Origin: Valencia hispanica
Lineage: Eukaryota; Chordata; Actinopteri; Cyprinodontiformes; Valenciidae
Reading direction: 5' to 3'
DNA length: 64,000 nt
NCBI GenBank assembly: GCA_963556495.2
Contig: OY747707.1
Coordinates: 29,737,371 to 29,801,370 of the forward strand
The position numbers were made by a program, and so were the translations under genes. A model generated the notes under the pieces. It searched no databases. It was given only the letters and a program-made list of their open reading frames with translations, and had not been told where the DNA came from. Positions 1 to 10,959 of the stretch are shown piece after piece. How positions within the stretch are numbered: position 1 is the stretch's first letter; every line of letters starts with the position of its first letter.

Positions 1-184
1 TTTGAAAGGTAAATTTATTTCATTAGTTCAATTCAAAAGTGAAACTCGTATAGATTCATTACACACAGAGTAATATATTTAAAGTGTTTGTTTCTGTTAA
101 TTTTGATAATTCTGGCTTACACCTATTGAAACCACCCATTTCCCCCTAAACATTTGAATATTACCTACGATAAGCAGGTTTTAT
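1..184. other. unassigned AT-rich sequence
   Basis: No coding frame or repeat family is recognised in this AT-rich stretch. It may be the 5' part of the Tc1 fragment that follows. Confidence 0.3.
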
Positions 185-455
185 TAAGGAAAGCTTATGT
201 CATGGCCCACACAATCCCAGGAAAGACTTTACTGTCCAGCAGAGATTTTCTTGCACCCTCCACAAGTAGGACAAACTACAAGAGGTAAAATCTAAAGAAG
301 CTAGTTGTTCGGAGTCCTATATCCAAGATAAATAATAGTTAGTTGAGTGGAAGGAAAGATTATGAAAGAAAAAGAACCAGAGATAATCCCAGCCCTGTGA
401 GAACTAAAGAAAAGCCCATTCAAGAATTTGGGGGAGATTCACGAGGCATTAACAG
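185..455 (+). pseudogene. Tc1/mariner transposase, degenerate N-terminal fragment
   Basis: Broken plus-strand translation resembles the N-terminal DNA-binding and linker part of fish Tc1 transposases. It includes a VLYPR-type stretch, LSGRK, and a PIQEFGGD segment near 415-440 equivalent to the usual FKNLGEIH. Several stops and no start make it a dead fragment. Family membership is inferred from pattern recognition. The DDE catalytic region and both terminal inverted repeats are absent, so it is a relic cut from a longer element. Confidence 0.55.
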
Positions 456-1316
456 GAATTTTTTATTTGAGTTTGAAGGTTTAGCGGCCAAGGAGCTCTT
501 AATTAGACACCCATGATTTCTTGTTTCCTTGGAGCCTAAATATGATATGACACAAAGGAAAAACATTTAAAAACATCCCCTGAAGTCATAATTATGTCCC
601 CAAACAGTGTTCAATATGGCTTCCAGGTATCTAAAACATAAAGAAAGTTTCTGCTAAAAACCTTTTAGTAGCACTTTTTAGAGCTGTCATTAAATCCCTT
701 GGACATATACAATGGTACTATACAATTTCTATTTTTTTGAATCTGAACTTTTAGTGTTTGAGTGCATAAAATGCAGAAAAATACAATGTTATTGACTTAT
801 ATTGCTACAAGATACCACCAAAACCACCAGAAAATCATTCTGACTTTCAGCTAAAACATACTCAACTCCAAAGTGTTGTTATATCCAGATCAGAGATCTG
901 ACCTCCCAGGGCAATCAAACATTGTAGTTGTAGCCCCTGGCCACTAGGCTGAAAGAAAAACACAAGTTTATCTGTGCAGTTTATCTGGATGGTAAAAGAA
1001 AATAACCCCCCCCCCCCCCCCCCCAAACTCACTATGAGAGAACTCCAGCGAGTTGCATCTTGTGGTCACCAAGTCTCTATAACAATCTTTAGATGCTCCC
1101 TTCATACCAGCTGGTTGTTTGAGAGCCATGCCAGTACTGTCCTGTTATCTCAACCTAAACATAGAATTTGTGAAACCCTACTGTTAATTTCATTGTAACT
1201 GAGTGGATTATGCGAATGAGGCTGGTGTTATATGTTTGTTGGTGGATCTAACAATGTGCTTAAGTGTTCATTGGGCTCTCAGCATGAAAAATGATATCTG
1301 TGTCATGAAACATCAA
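456..1316. other. unassigned sequence with a poly-C run
   Basis: No gene, splice structure or known repeat is recognised. A 19-base homopolymer C tract lies at 1006-1024. The short frame spanning 974-1198 owes its existence to that tract (a run of prolines) and is not supported as a gene. Confidence 0.4.
1006..1024. repeat. poly-C homopolymer (19 C)
   Basis: Uninterrupted run of C directly visible. Such tracts are often length-polymorphic and error-prone in sequencing. Confidence 0.9.
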
Positions 1317-1600
1317 GTCATATCCAAAGGTGTCAAGTAACGAAGTACAAATACTTCGTTACCTTACTTAAGTAGAAATTTTGGGTATTTATACTTTACT
1401 GAAGTAATTATCTATTGGCCTACTTTTTACTTCTACTCCTTACATTTCCACGCAGTTATCTGTACTTTCTACTCCTTACATTTAAAAAATAGCCTCGTTA
1501 CTCCTGCTTCATTAAGTCTTTTATTTAGAAGACACAAAAAAAAGATCTAAAAAATGTGCCAACTGGATAGAATTTGACAGTGGTTTGATCATAGTTTTAA

Positions 1601-2835
1601 AGGAGTCATGACCTGTAATTTTCACTTTTCCATGAGAAAAAATGTATGTTATGATTGCCTAACGATTATACACTGCCGATATTTAAAAGTGAAGCGTTTG
1701 TTTACCCCTGGGTTCGTCCACCAGCCCACGTGCACGCGCACTCAAATACGTGATTTTAATTTCTGGCCGACTTGACGTCAAGTCAGCGCAGGATATACCA
1801 TATATAGACATCGCAGACCTACCTATGCTGCAGGAAACCCGCCCACCCTCCCTCTCTCCCCTTTCCCCCTCGCTCCTCTCCCCCTCATATTCAGTCGAGC
1901 GCCGCCATTACTGAATTCTAGTGATGGGAATTCCAGCTCTTTTTGGAGAGCCAGTTCTTTTGGCTTGGCTCACCATAAAGAGCTGGCTCTTTCGGCTCCT
2001 CAGATTTTCTGTTGCTTAAAGTGTATTTTATTACCAAAATTAATGCAAAACGATGTGTACCAAATGTACCAAAACAAGCGGGGGGGAATGAAAAAATAAA
2101 AAAACGGCTCCTAATGGCTCCCATCGTTCACTTCAAAGAGTTAGCTCTTAGAGCCGGTTTGTTCGCGACCGACACATCACCGATTCGAAGTACGAACTCT
2201 ACCGTGAAAGATGCAGAAAGTTTCTTCATGCAATGATGCATGAAGAAGACATACTCGTGTCAGCCTTTTATTTTAATCAGCTAAATCAGCTAAAACAATT
2301 TCTACCAGAAATGTAGTGCACACGTGAGTTGCTCTGCCAGAATCCACATGGAAATATTTTTTCTATTTTTTTACGCCGGAATCCTTTACGAATTTGGGAG
2401 AATATCAGGCGAAGTTGGCATCGAAGCTCCGTTTGGAAAAAGGGGCCATTCTAACAATCAGAGGCTTGCCTGCAATTGAAACGGTAAGGCTGTGTTTTTA
2501 TTGCTCTGCTGTGTGTAACAAACAGCAGCTAACTGCTAATGTGGCTATCGTATGCTAGCGGGAGTAGTAGATATGGGTTAGATATGCTGAAGCGTTACCT
2601 GCGGTGTCAACCCCCCTCCTTCCTGCCACCAATCAACGTGTCCCTCATTTGCATTAATGCAATGCCCGTCCTCGACAGCTAATGGATCGCATCAGATCTC
2701 GCGAGACAATAATGCCTTCAGAAATAAGGGTCAGAGGAGCTCTGTGTTTATTTTTTTCAACTTTTCTTTTTTAGAAGTGCCTCAAAGACTATAATAGAGC
2801 GTGGGTATCAAAGATAATACTAGGTTATGACTCCT
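1601..2835. mobile_element. TTAA-flanked DNA transposon (Kolobok- or piggyBac-like), copy 1
   Basis: Bounded by TTAA at 1597-1600 and 2836-2839. Terminal repeats AGGAGTCATGACCT (left) and AGGAGTCATAACCT (right, reverse complement) match at 13 of 14 positions. TTAA duplication is characteristic of piggyBac and Kolobok superfamilies; I cannot decide between them. Inside, 1919-2181 is rich in GAGCCGGCTC/AAAGAGCT-like motifs and looks like a compact hAT-like module beginning TAGTGATGGG and ending in CACATCACC. A second, inverted copy starts at 63079 and lacks about 260 bp present here (about 2222-2480). No transposase frame is seen, so it is probably mobilised in trans. Confidence 0.75.
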
Positions 2836-3339
2836 TTAAACATTGACCATTCTGACACCCCGGTTGTATGCGATCCATTGCATACTGTGCACACAGGGGT
2901 CCGGTTAACCGAATATTTTCCATACTGTATTAGTCCGTTTTTTGACAACGGTGATGGAAAATCCACAGGCCACCTGTCATTTTTGACATTATAATTCACA
3001 CCCCTGACCATTTGGTGCAGACGCCCAGACATTTTTAGGTTGGAGTTAAAGTGCGGAGTACAAGTAACTGAATCTATAAATTAATTATTCCCATGAAGCA
3101 TCTGAGCATCATCTCAAACCAGGAGGCTTTGGAACGTGACTGTTACCGGAGAGGCTGGTTAAAGATGCGCTTCAAAGAACCCGGTGTTGTGCCAACCACC
3201 CGTGCAGAAAGAGCGCATGCTCCGACATTTTTTTGCTGCTGAAGCGATACGAAGCTGGGTTCAGAGAGTTTTTCCAACCTCTGATCACTTGAATCAGAGA
3301 AATGTTCCCTGATTTCAAAAGTTTGGCTGAAGTGGAGCT

Positions 3340-3782
3340 TAGGTCCTTCAAGGTTTGCAGCAAGATGCTGCAGATATTCTACAAGTCTGTTGTGGAGAGT
3401 GTAATCTCTTCAGCTGTCATCCGTTGGTGTAGCAGCATCAGAGCCAGGGACTTAAAAAGGCTAAACAACCTGATAAAGAAGGCTGGTTCTGTTCCTGGGA
3501 CAACTGTGGAACATCAGGAGATGATGATGCAAAGAAGGATTCTTCACAAAATCAAAAAAGTTATGGACAACCCTGAGCATCCTCTTCATGAGACTGTCAC
3601 ACAACAACAGAGCGTCTTCAGTCAGAGGCTTCTTCAGTTTCGCTGCAATACAGACCGCTACAGGAAATCCTTCCTGCCCACAGCCATCATCATCTATAAC
3701 AACTCCTTAAAGAATTAATTATATGAGCTATACCAACACTTAATTTCCCTCTGGGATCAATAAAGTATTTTTGAATTTGAAT
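3340..3782 (+). pseudogene. non-LTR retrotransposon family A, 5'-truncated 3' end
   Basis: Codes the C-terminal end of a jockey/CR1/L2/Rex1-supergroup ORF2: LRSFKVCSKMLQIFY, RDLKRLNNLIKKAGS, DNPEHPLHETV and the terminal block YRKSFLPTAIIIYN, stopping at 3716-3718. The 3' UTR contains a small hairpin (TTTCCCTCTGGGA) and AATAAAG, ending in a GAATT-type tail. The endonuclease and reverse transcriptase catalytic motifs are missing through 5' truncation. The same family recurs at 15725-16398, 21624-21685, 50904-51450 and 51750-52270. Exact clade assignment (L2 versus Rex1) is uncertain. Confidence 0.8.
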
Positions 3783-3919
3783 TTTAGTTCCAGTCTTAAG
3801 GGCGTAAGCGCGGATTCAGCCTCTAGAACAGAGGTTCCCAACATGAGGTTCGTGAGCCACAAGGGGGTCATTAGAGAAAGCAGGGGTATATTTAAAATTT
3901 TTATATATTTATGGCCTTT

Positions 3920-3944
3920 CTTTTTTTTTGGGGGGGGGGGGGGG
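3920..3944. repeat. poly-T/poly-G homopolymer tract
   Basis: A T run directly followed by about 15 G. Low complexity; creates a spurious glycine-rich frame. Confidence 0.85.
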
Positions 3945-4161
3945 TGTGTGGCTTAAGCTTTATTCTTTAATGTCATTTTTTAAAATTACATTACTTTTAC
4001 TTTTATACTTTAAGTAGTTTTGAATCAAGTACTTTTTACTTTTACTTGAGTAAAGAACTTGACTTGATACTTCAACTTCCACAGAAGTCTTTTTAAACCC
4101 TATTATCTGTACTTCTACTTGAGTATTGAATGTGAATACTTTTGACACCTCTGGTCATATC

Positions 4162-4589
4162 TATGAAGTATGTGTGTTGCTTGTGATTGGCCCCTGTTTG
4201 GAACAGTGCGTATTTGGGACAGGGATGTAAAGTTAAGTGATCTACTCTATCTGGATAGGGTAAGTGCCTTTTTAGTGACACCACTGTCTCTTTTTATTTT
4301 TTTCTTATCATCTGATTATGGAAGTTCATTGTTCTATAAGCAGTCTGTGTAGGCCTCTAAGTGGTCAAATATTTATAAGCTAAATTAATTGATCTAACTA
4401 ATTTAATACGTTTGATCAGTATATTTTATTGATGTCCTGAATTATAACAAGAAAACTGAAAAACACTTCGTAAGAAGCAAATTCATCATGGAAAGAAAGA
4501 TAAATTAGTCTGGACCTCAGAAAGAGGATAATAGATAATAGGTTGAAGGATACACTGCAGTTTTCAAGCACTTTGTTGTGTTTCGAACA
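4162..4589. other. unassigned sequence
   Basis: AT-rich with no recognised gene or repeat. It runs from the hAT target-site duplication to the next Tc1 fragment. Confidence 0.35.
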
Positions 4590-4889
4590 GCAGTAAGATG
4601 CATCATTGCAAAGCACCAGGAGAAAAATTCTGTTACAAACAAAGCTGGCCGTGGTTGTAAACGCAAGATTTAAAAAACTTTAGGGAGAAAAATAATCAGA
4701 AATGTCAACAAGGATCCCAGGGTCTCTGCCAAGGTGACTGACTCACTTGGCATCTGTAGGAATTGATGTTTCAAGGAAGACTGTTGTTGAGCTCTTCATC
4801 AAGAAGGACTTCAAGGTCACCATCCAAGAAAAACTCCAGTGTTGAAACAACGACACTTCAATGCCCGACTAAGGTTGGCCCATGATCTG
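4590..4889 (+). pseudogene. Tc1/mariner transposase, degenerate N-terminal fragment
   Basis: Broken translation shows GRGCKRKI, RNVNKDPRVSAKV, a CFKEDCC-type stretch equivalent to VSRKTVVRALH, and PRKTPVLKQRHFNARL. These correspond to the paired-like helix-turn-helix and linker of fish Tc1 transposases. In-frame stops and frameshifts are frequent. The catalytic DDE domain and terminal repeats are absent; LINE-derived sequence begins at 4890. Confidence 0.75.
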
Positions 4890-5146
4890 GAGATCTGTCT
4901 TTAAGAGCAGGCTCAAGACACACTTTTTTAGCCTAGCTTTTAACTGATTAATATTTATTATAGTATGTTTAACTGTTCTGCATGTTTTACTTGCTTATAT
5001 TTTGTCAGATGGTTCTGATGGTTCCTTTGATGGTGTTTCCTTACCTTTTCTGGCTCATCTTTACTTGGCCCAATGTCCTATTTATTGTTGCTCTTGAATG
5101 TGTGTGGGCATGGGGGTTGGATTTTAAGCAACATGTCACATAGCTG
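4890..5146 (+). repeat. L2-type LINE family B, 3' end fragment
   Basis: Begins with a degenerate FKSRLKTHFFSLAFN coding end, then a UTR with CTGCATGTTTTACTTGCTTAT, TGATGGTGTTTCCTTAC and CCCAATGTCC. The same block occurs at 16763-17550, 29290-29960 and 55225-55450, which identifies a dispersed family. This copy lacks the terminal AATAAAG tail. Confidence 0.75.
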
Positions 5147-5245
5147 ACTTACAACAAAGGGCGCACCCTGGACCTGGTCATAACATATGGCCTTTTCCCT
5201 CGTGTGTTGTCAATTGTTGACCTGGCTGTGTCAGACCACTTTTTA
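5147..5245 (+). pseudogene. LINE endonuclease fragment
   Basis: Translates to YNKGRTLDLVITYG and, further on, VDLAVSDHFL. These are the C-terminal endonuclease motifs (TLDLVI and SDHF) of L2-type APE endonucleases. It is only about 33 codons long and lies downstream of a LINE 3' end, the reverse of element order. It must therefore come from a second copy or a rearrangement. Confidence 0.7.
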
Positions 5246-6322
5246 ACTCTGCTCAAAAAAATAAAGGGAACACTAATATAACACATCCTAGATCTGAATG
5301 AATTAAATATTTGTATTAAATACTTTTTTCTGTACATAGTTGAATGTGCTGACAACAAAATCACACAAAAATTATCAATGGAAATCAGATTTATCATCCC
5401 ATGGAGGTCTGGATTTGGAGTCACACTCAAATTAAAGTGGAAAAACACAGTACAGGCTAGAGCTGAAGATCTTTGCCCAAACCCGTCGGATCCCAACGGG
5501 TCCCTACGGGTCCAGAACATTATCCACGGGGTCTCCAGACTCTGTCACATGTGCTCAGTCTGAACATGCTTTCATCTGTGAAGAGCACAGGGTGTCAGTG
5601 GCGAATTTGCAAATCTTGGTGTTCTCTGGCAAATGCCAAACATCCTGCATGATGTTGGGTTGTTAGCACAACCCCCACCTGTGAATGTCGGGCCCTCATA
5701 CCACCCTCATGAAGTCTGTTTCTGACCGTTTGAGCAGACACAGGCACATTTGTGGCCTGCTGGAAGTTATTTTGCAGGGCTCTGGCAGTGCTTCTGCTGT
5801 TCCTGCTTGCACAAAAGTGGAGGTAGCAGTCCTGCTGCTGGGTTGTTGCCCTCCTACAGCCTCCTCCACGTTTCCTGATGTACTGGCCTGTCTCCTGGTA
5901 GTGCCTGCATGCTCTGGACACTACACTGACAGACACAGCAAAACCTTCTTGCCACAGCTCGCATTGATGTGCCATCCTGGAAGAGCTGCACTACCTGAGT
6001 CACTAGTGGGGGTTGTAGACTCCGTCTCATGCTACCACTAGAGTGAAAGCACCACCAGCATTCAAAAGTGACCAAAACATAAGCCAGAAAGCATAGGAAC
6101 TGAAAAGTGGTCTGTAGTCACCACCTGCAGAACCACTCCTTTATTCAGGGTGTCTTGCCAATTGCCTATAATTTCCACCTTTTTACTCCATTTGCACAAC
6201 AGCATGTGAAATTGATTGTCAATCAGTGTTGATTCCTAAGTGGGCAGTTTGATTTCACAGAAGTGTGATTGACTTGGAGCTACATTGTGTTGTTTAAGTG
6301 TTCCCTTTTTTTTTGAGCAGTG
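5246..6322 (-). mobile_element. Tc1-like transposon, internally deleted
   Basis: Inverted ends CTGCTCAAAAAAATAAAGGG (from 5249) and its imperfect complement ending GAGCAGTG at 6322, next to a TA at 6323-6324 and a TA at 5244-5245. It is about 1.08 kb, whereas complete relatives are about 1.6 kb. The transposase runs on the minus strand and loses its catalytic half. Sequence at roughly 5465-5560 jumps from the region after the helix-turn-helix domain to the 3' non-coding part. Confidence 0.8.
5595..6030 (-). pseudogene. Tc1-like transposase, N-terminal half, frameshifted
   Basis: Would start at the ATG at 6030 ([14 protein letters not shown]...). The first helix-turn-helix region contains [12 protein letters not shown], then a frameshift near 5930 continues as [14 protein letters not shown], a basic RRATTQQQD linker, [15 protein letters not shown] and LAFAREHQD. 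The frame ends just after AFAREHQD, before the first catalytic Asp; no DD(34)E triad is encoded. The family acts in the nucleus, binding the element ends and cutting at TA. This copy cannot encode a working enzyme. Confidence 0.8.
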
Positions 6323-6324
6323 TA

Positions 6325-8330
6325 CATTTTTTTTATATCAAACGTTCTATCCAACAGGAGAACCAGGTGAGAACTGTGAGGAAAGATATATAACTTCTGA
6401 AGTGGCTGCAGATTTCTTTAACATTTTAAACCAAACTCCAAGCCAGACTTTACCTGTATCGTGTAATTGTATTGTTGATTATTTTAACAGCAGGCTAAAG
6501 TAAGCCATTGATTCAGTAGCCCCACAGAAAACAAAAACCAAGAAAACCAAGCCCATAAGACCATGGAGAAATTATGAAGTGAAAGACATGAAAAATAAAT
6601 GAAGGAGAGCAGAGGGAAAATGGAGGAAAACAAAGCTCACAATTCATTTTCAAATATATCGCGAACAACTTAAAATTTATAATAATAACGTTAAAAGAGC
6701 AAGAACGCTCCACTTTTTAAACCTCATTGCAGACAATAGGAACAATCCCAAATTCCTTTTTAAAACAATTGATCTTTTAACACCGATTTTAACAAACCTT
6801 CCATGTCTCCTTCAGTTGGTACATGTGAGGACTTTGCAGACTACTTCAGAAACAAAATTAGTGCTATCAGATGCAACCAGTTATCGCAGCAAAATATTAA
6901 TATTAACATGTATTGACATGTATTAACATGTATTAACATGAGCTTTTAAACATTGTGAAATGCTCTCTTCAGATGGTTTTTTTCCCAACTGCCTTTAAAA
7001 CGGCAGTGGTGAAGCTCCATTTGAAGAAGAGTGATTTAGATCCTAACATTCTTGATAACTATCAACCAGTATCCAACTTAATTTTTTAAGTAAAATTATA
7101 GAAAAAAGTTGTTTTTATTCAGCTTAATGAGTTTTTTTCAATCTGGTTTTAGGACAAACCACAATACCGAGACAGTTCTTTTAAAGATTGCTAATGACCT
7201 CAGGTGCAACCTCGATTCATGGAAAATTGTAGTTTTGGTTTTACTGGATCTAAGCACACCTTTTGATACAGTTGACCACCACACTTTATTGCACAGACTC
7301 AAAAGTGTGGTGGGTCTCTCAGGTACTGTTAGAATGGTTTAACTCCTATCTCACAGATCGAAGAAACTTTGAAAGTATGGATATTTACTCCTTAGGAACC
7401 CATGACATTCATTGTGGGGTTCCCCAAGGATCAATTTTAGGGCCAATACTTTTTAATCTCTACATGCTGACCCTTGGGGATGTCATCAGGAGGCACGGCA
7501 TTGATTTTCATATCTATGCTAATTATACACAGCTTTACATTGCCGTGTCTCCTTATGACGTTGAGCCAGTAAATGTACTTTTTAATTGTATTTTAGATAT
7601 CAAGTCATGGATGGCAGAGAACTTCTTACAGCTCAACCAGGACAAAACTGAAGTTTTAATCATTGGTCCTGAAGACAAGAGAGAGATTATTTAACCAGAA
7701 CTGCAAAAATTTAAACCTTCTCATTGTGTACGAAACCTGGGCGTCCTTTTTGAGTCTGAGCTCAAGTTTATTCCTCATGTCAAAAATACAACTAAAATAG
7801 GATTTTATCATCTTAAATAAAAGGCCAGAGTTCACCCATTTCTCTCTTGCCAGCACAAAGGTGTTACTATATGCTTTTATTTTCAGTAGATTAGATTATT
7901 GTAATGCAAGGCTTTCTGGTCTTCCCAAAAAGAGTATTTTAAGCCTACAACTACTCCAGAACTCAGTTGCATGATGAGGACCAGGGGAAGGGAACACATT
8001 ACACCAGTTTTAAAGTCGTTGCATTGGCTCCCTGTGCATTTTAGAATTTATTTTAAGGTTATTTTATTAGTTTATAAATGTCTTAATGGTCTTGGTCCAT
8101 CTTATTTATTCAACCTTCTTTTAAAGTATGAGCCCTCACGGTCCCTGAGGTCCTCTGGTACTGGCCTTTTAGTTGCTCCACAAGTCAGAACTAAGACATC
8201 GTTCTATCACTACAGACCTCATCTGTGGAACAACCTGCTGGAAAACCTCAGGGCTGCAGAAACTGCTCACGTTTTTAAAAAGAAGACCTACCTTTTTAAC
8301 TTGGCTTTTAATTGAGTTATTTTATTGATC
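6325..8330 (+). pseudogene. L2-type LINE ORF2 remnant (linker, reverse transcriptase, C-terminus)
   Basis: Linker motifs are visible at 6560-6860 (YREQLKIYNN, CEDFADYFRNKI). Reverse transcriptase follows: FFQSGFRTNHNTETVLL, DLSTPFDTVDHHTLL (motif A region), GVPQGSILGPILFNLYM (motif B) and IYANYTQLYI, where the expected YADD active site is YANY. The C-terminus has LDYCNARLSGLP, LHWLPVHFRIYF and LWNNLLENLRAAE, ending at 8313-8315. Multiple stops and frameshifts break it (near 7340, 7690 and 7950). No endonuclease domain is present, so it is 5'-truncated at the Tc1 boundary. It is dead: two catalytic aspartates are lost. Confidence 0.85.
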
Positions 8331-8745
8331 AAATTTTTATTTCCTATCTTATTCCTTATTTTATTTATTTATTTTCAATTATTCTTATTTTTTATTCTTA
8401 TTTATCCATTTATTTAAAATTTTTTATTACTATTATTATTATTATGTGTTACTGAAGGGTTCTTACAAATTATTTTGTACGGACTAACACCAATGTTCCC
8501 TTCTTGGGGATCCTTCTCGCTGGGAGCCCTGTCAGTTTAGTCATTGAGGTCGCTGCCATTGGAATTGCTTTTGTCGTGGTGGGTGGGGCTCTGCACTGCA
8601 GCCTTATGCTTTTTGCATTCCAAGTTGAAGAAGTGTTCGTCATTGCAGACAGAGTGTCTGCATGTTATAGAATTAAAATACTGTTATGTTTTTGTTAGGT
8701 CACTATAAACATTTGAGTAGCACTTGCAATTCAATTCAATTTCAA
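8331..8745. other. AT-rich LINE tail and unassigned sequence
   Basis: 8331-8460 is a TTTATT-rich tail that probably ends the preceding LINE. 8461-8745 has no recognised content apart from a short TTCAATTCAATT stretch at its end. Confidence 0.4.
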
Positions 8746-8746
8746 T

Positions 8747-8815
8747 TCCATCCATCCATCCATCCATCCATCCATCCATCCATCCATCCATCCATCCATC
8801 CATCCATCCATCCAT
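8747..8815. repeat. (CCAT)n microsatellite at the Rex3 3' end
   Basis: About 17 uninterrupted tetranucleotide units. On the minus strand it reads (GATG)n directly after the Rex3 coding end. Rex3 elements are known to finish with tandem GATG repeats, so this is the element's own 3' tail. Confidence 0.9.
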
Positions 8816-10959
8816 TTTCTTCCGCTTATCCGGGGTCGGGTTGCGGGGGCAGCAGCCTAAGCAAAGAGACCCAGACTTCCCTCTCCCCAGCCACTTGTTC
8901 CAGCTCCTCGAGAGGAACCCCGAGGCGCTCCCAGGCCAGCCGAGAAACATAGTCCCTCCAGCGTGTCCTGGGCCTTCCCCTGGGCCTCCTCCCGGTGAGA
9001 CGTGCCTGAAACACCTCACCAGGGAGGCGTCCAGGAGGCATCCTGACCAGATGCCAGAGCCACCTCAACTGACTCCTCTCGATGAGGAGAAGCAGCGGCT
9101 CTACTCTGAGCCCCCTCCGGATGACTGAGCTTCTCACCCTATCTCTAAGGGAGAGCCCAGACACTCTGCGGAGGAAACTCATTTCAGCCGCTTGTATCCG
9201 TGATCTCGTTCTTTCGGTCACCACCCAGAGTTCGTGACCATAGATGAGGGTAGGAACGTAGATCGACCGGTAGATCGAGAGCTTCACCTTTCGGCTCAGC
9301 TCTCTCTTCACCACGACAGACCGGTAAAGCGCCCGCATAACTGCAGATGCCCCACCAATCCGTCTATCGATCTCCCCCTCTCCATTTTTCCCTCATTTGT
9401 GAACAAGAACCCCAGATACTTAAACTCCTCCACTTGGGGAAGGACCCCATCCCCGACCCAGAGAAGGCACCCCACCCTTTTCCGGCTCAAGACCATGGCC
9501 TCGGATTTGGAGGTGCTGATTCTCATCCCAGCCGCTTCACACTCGGCTGCGAACAGCTCCAGCGAAAGGTGTAGATCACGCTCCGATGAAGCCAACAGGA
9601 CCACATCATCTGCAAAAAGCAGAGACCCGATCCTGAGGCCACCAAAGCGGATCCCCTCAACGCCTTGGCTGCGCCTAGAGATCCTGTCCATAAAAGTTAG
9701 GAACAGGATCAGTGACAAAGGGCAACCTTGGTGGAGTCCAACTCTCACTGGAAACAAGCCCGACTTACTGCCGGCAATGTGAACCAAACTCTGGCACCGG
9801 TCGTACAGGGACCTAACAGCCCGTATCAAGGGGCCCGGTACCCCATACTCCCGGAGCACCCCCCACAGGGCCCCCCGAGGGACATGGTCGAACGCCTTCT
9901 CCAAGTCCACAAAACACATGTAGACCGGTTGGGCGAACTGCCACGCACCCTCCAGGACCCTGCTGAGGGTGTAGAGCTGGTCCAGTGTTCCACGGCCAGG
10001 AGGAAAACCGCATTGTTCCTCCTGGATCCGAGGTTCGACTATCCGTCGGACCCTCCTCTCCAGAAACCCTGAATAGACCTTACCAGAGAGGCTCAGAAGT
10101 GTGATCCCCCTGTAGTTGGAACACACCCTGTGGTCCCCCTTTTTAAACAGGGGGACCACCACCCCGGTCTGCCAATCCAAGGGAACTGCCCCCGATGTCC
10201 ACGCAATATTGCAGAGCCGCGTTAACCAACACAGCCCCACAACATCCAGAGCCTTGAGGAACTCCGGTCGAATCTCATCCACCCCCGGAGCCTTGCCACC
10301 GAGGAGCTTTTTAACGACCTCGGTGACCTCAGCACCAGAGATTGGAGAGCCCGACCCCAAGTCCCCAAACCCTGCTTCCAGATTGGAAGGCGTGCTGGTG
10401 GGATTGAGGAGGTCTTCGAAGTATTCCATCCACCGACCCAAAACGTCCCGCGTCGAGGTCAGCAGCACACCATCCCCACTGTAAACAGTGTTGGTGGCAG
10501 ACCGCTTTCCCCCCCTGAGACGCCGGATGGTGGACCAGAATCGCTTCGAAGCCGTACGGAAGTGGTTTTCCATGGTCTCTCCAAACTCCTCCCACGCCCG
10601 AGTTTTTTCCTCAGCAACCATCCGACCCGCATCCCGCTTGGCCTATCGGTACCTATCAGCTGCTTCAGGGGTCCCACAAGCCAAAAAGACCCGGTAGGAC
10701 TCCTTCTTCAGCCTGACAGCATCCCTTACCGCCGGTGTCCACCAGCGGGTTCGGGGGTTGCCGCCGCGACAGGCACCGACCACCTTGCGGCCACAGCTTC
10801 GGTCAGCCTCCTCGGCAATGGAGGCGCGGAACATGGTCCACTCAGACTCGATGTCCCCCGCCTCCCCCGGGACGTGTTCAAAGTTCTGCCGGAGGTGTGA
10901 GTTAAAGCTCCTTCTGACAGGAGACTCTGCCAGACGTTCCCAGCAGACCCTCAATTTCC
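8816..10959 (-). pseudogene. rex3: Rex3 (RTE-type) LINE, reverse transcriptase and C-terminal region
   Basis: Read from 10954 down: a linker (GNPRTRWWTPAVRDAVRLKK), then a 437-codon frame (9308-10621) containing KKGDHRVCSNYRGITLLS, FVDLEKAFDHVPR (motif A), VGLHQGCPLSLILF (motif B), LLFADDVVLLA (catalytic FADD, intact) and EFKYLGFLFTNEG. A frameshift near 9308-9338 leads to the C-terminal part: [47 protein letters not shown]. Another shift lies near 10621-10643. The apurinic endonuclease domain is missing through 5' truncation at 10959, where another LINE tail begins. The intact FADD core suggests moderate age. GC content is clearly higher than in the flanks. Confidence 0.9.

Larger units (their letters stand above)
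1325..4153. mobile_element. hAT-type DNA transposon with 8-bp target-site duplication
   Basis: The left end reads CAAAGGTGTCAA and the right end, reverse complemented, CAGAGGTGTCAA, which is a typical hAT terminal inverted repeat. The identical octamer GTCATATC flanks both ends (1317-1324 and 4154-4161), as expected of hAT integration. The ends contain repeated ACTTTTACTT/AAGTA motifs typical of subterminal transposase-binding arrays. No hAT transposase frame is visible inside, so the copy is non-autonomous. Its 2829 bp are inflated by nested insertions: a TTAA element (1601-2835) and a LINE 3' fragment (3340-3782). A GC-mixed segment at 2840-3339 belongs to the element but has no recognised coding content. 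A fragment at 3828-3900 begins with a hAT-like CAGAGGTTCCCA. Confidence 0.85.

Noticed and set aside
8686..9128. HPSIHPS-repeat proteins on the plus strand and a DGWM-repeat on the minus strand
   Set aside because: They are translations of the (CCAT)n microsatellite running into the antisense or sense strand of Rex3.
9234..10697. Plus-strand frames of 182, 122, 114 and 112 codons
   Set aside because: Antisense shadows of the Rex3 reverse transcriptase, which is the frame with conserved motifs.
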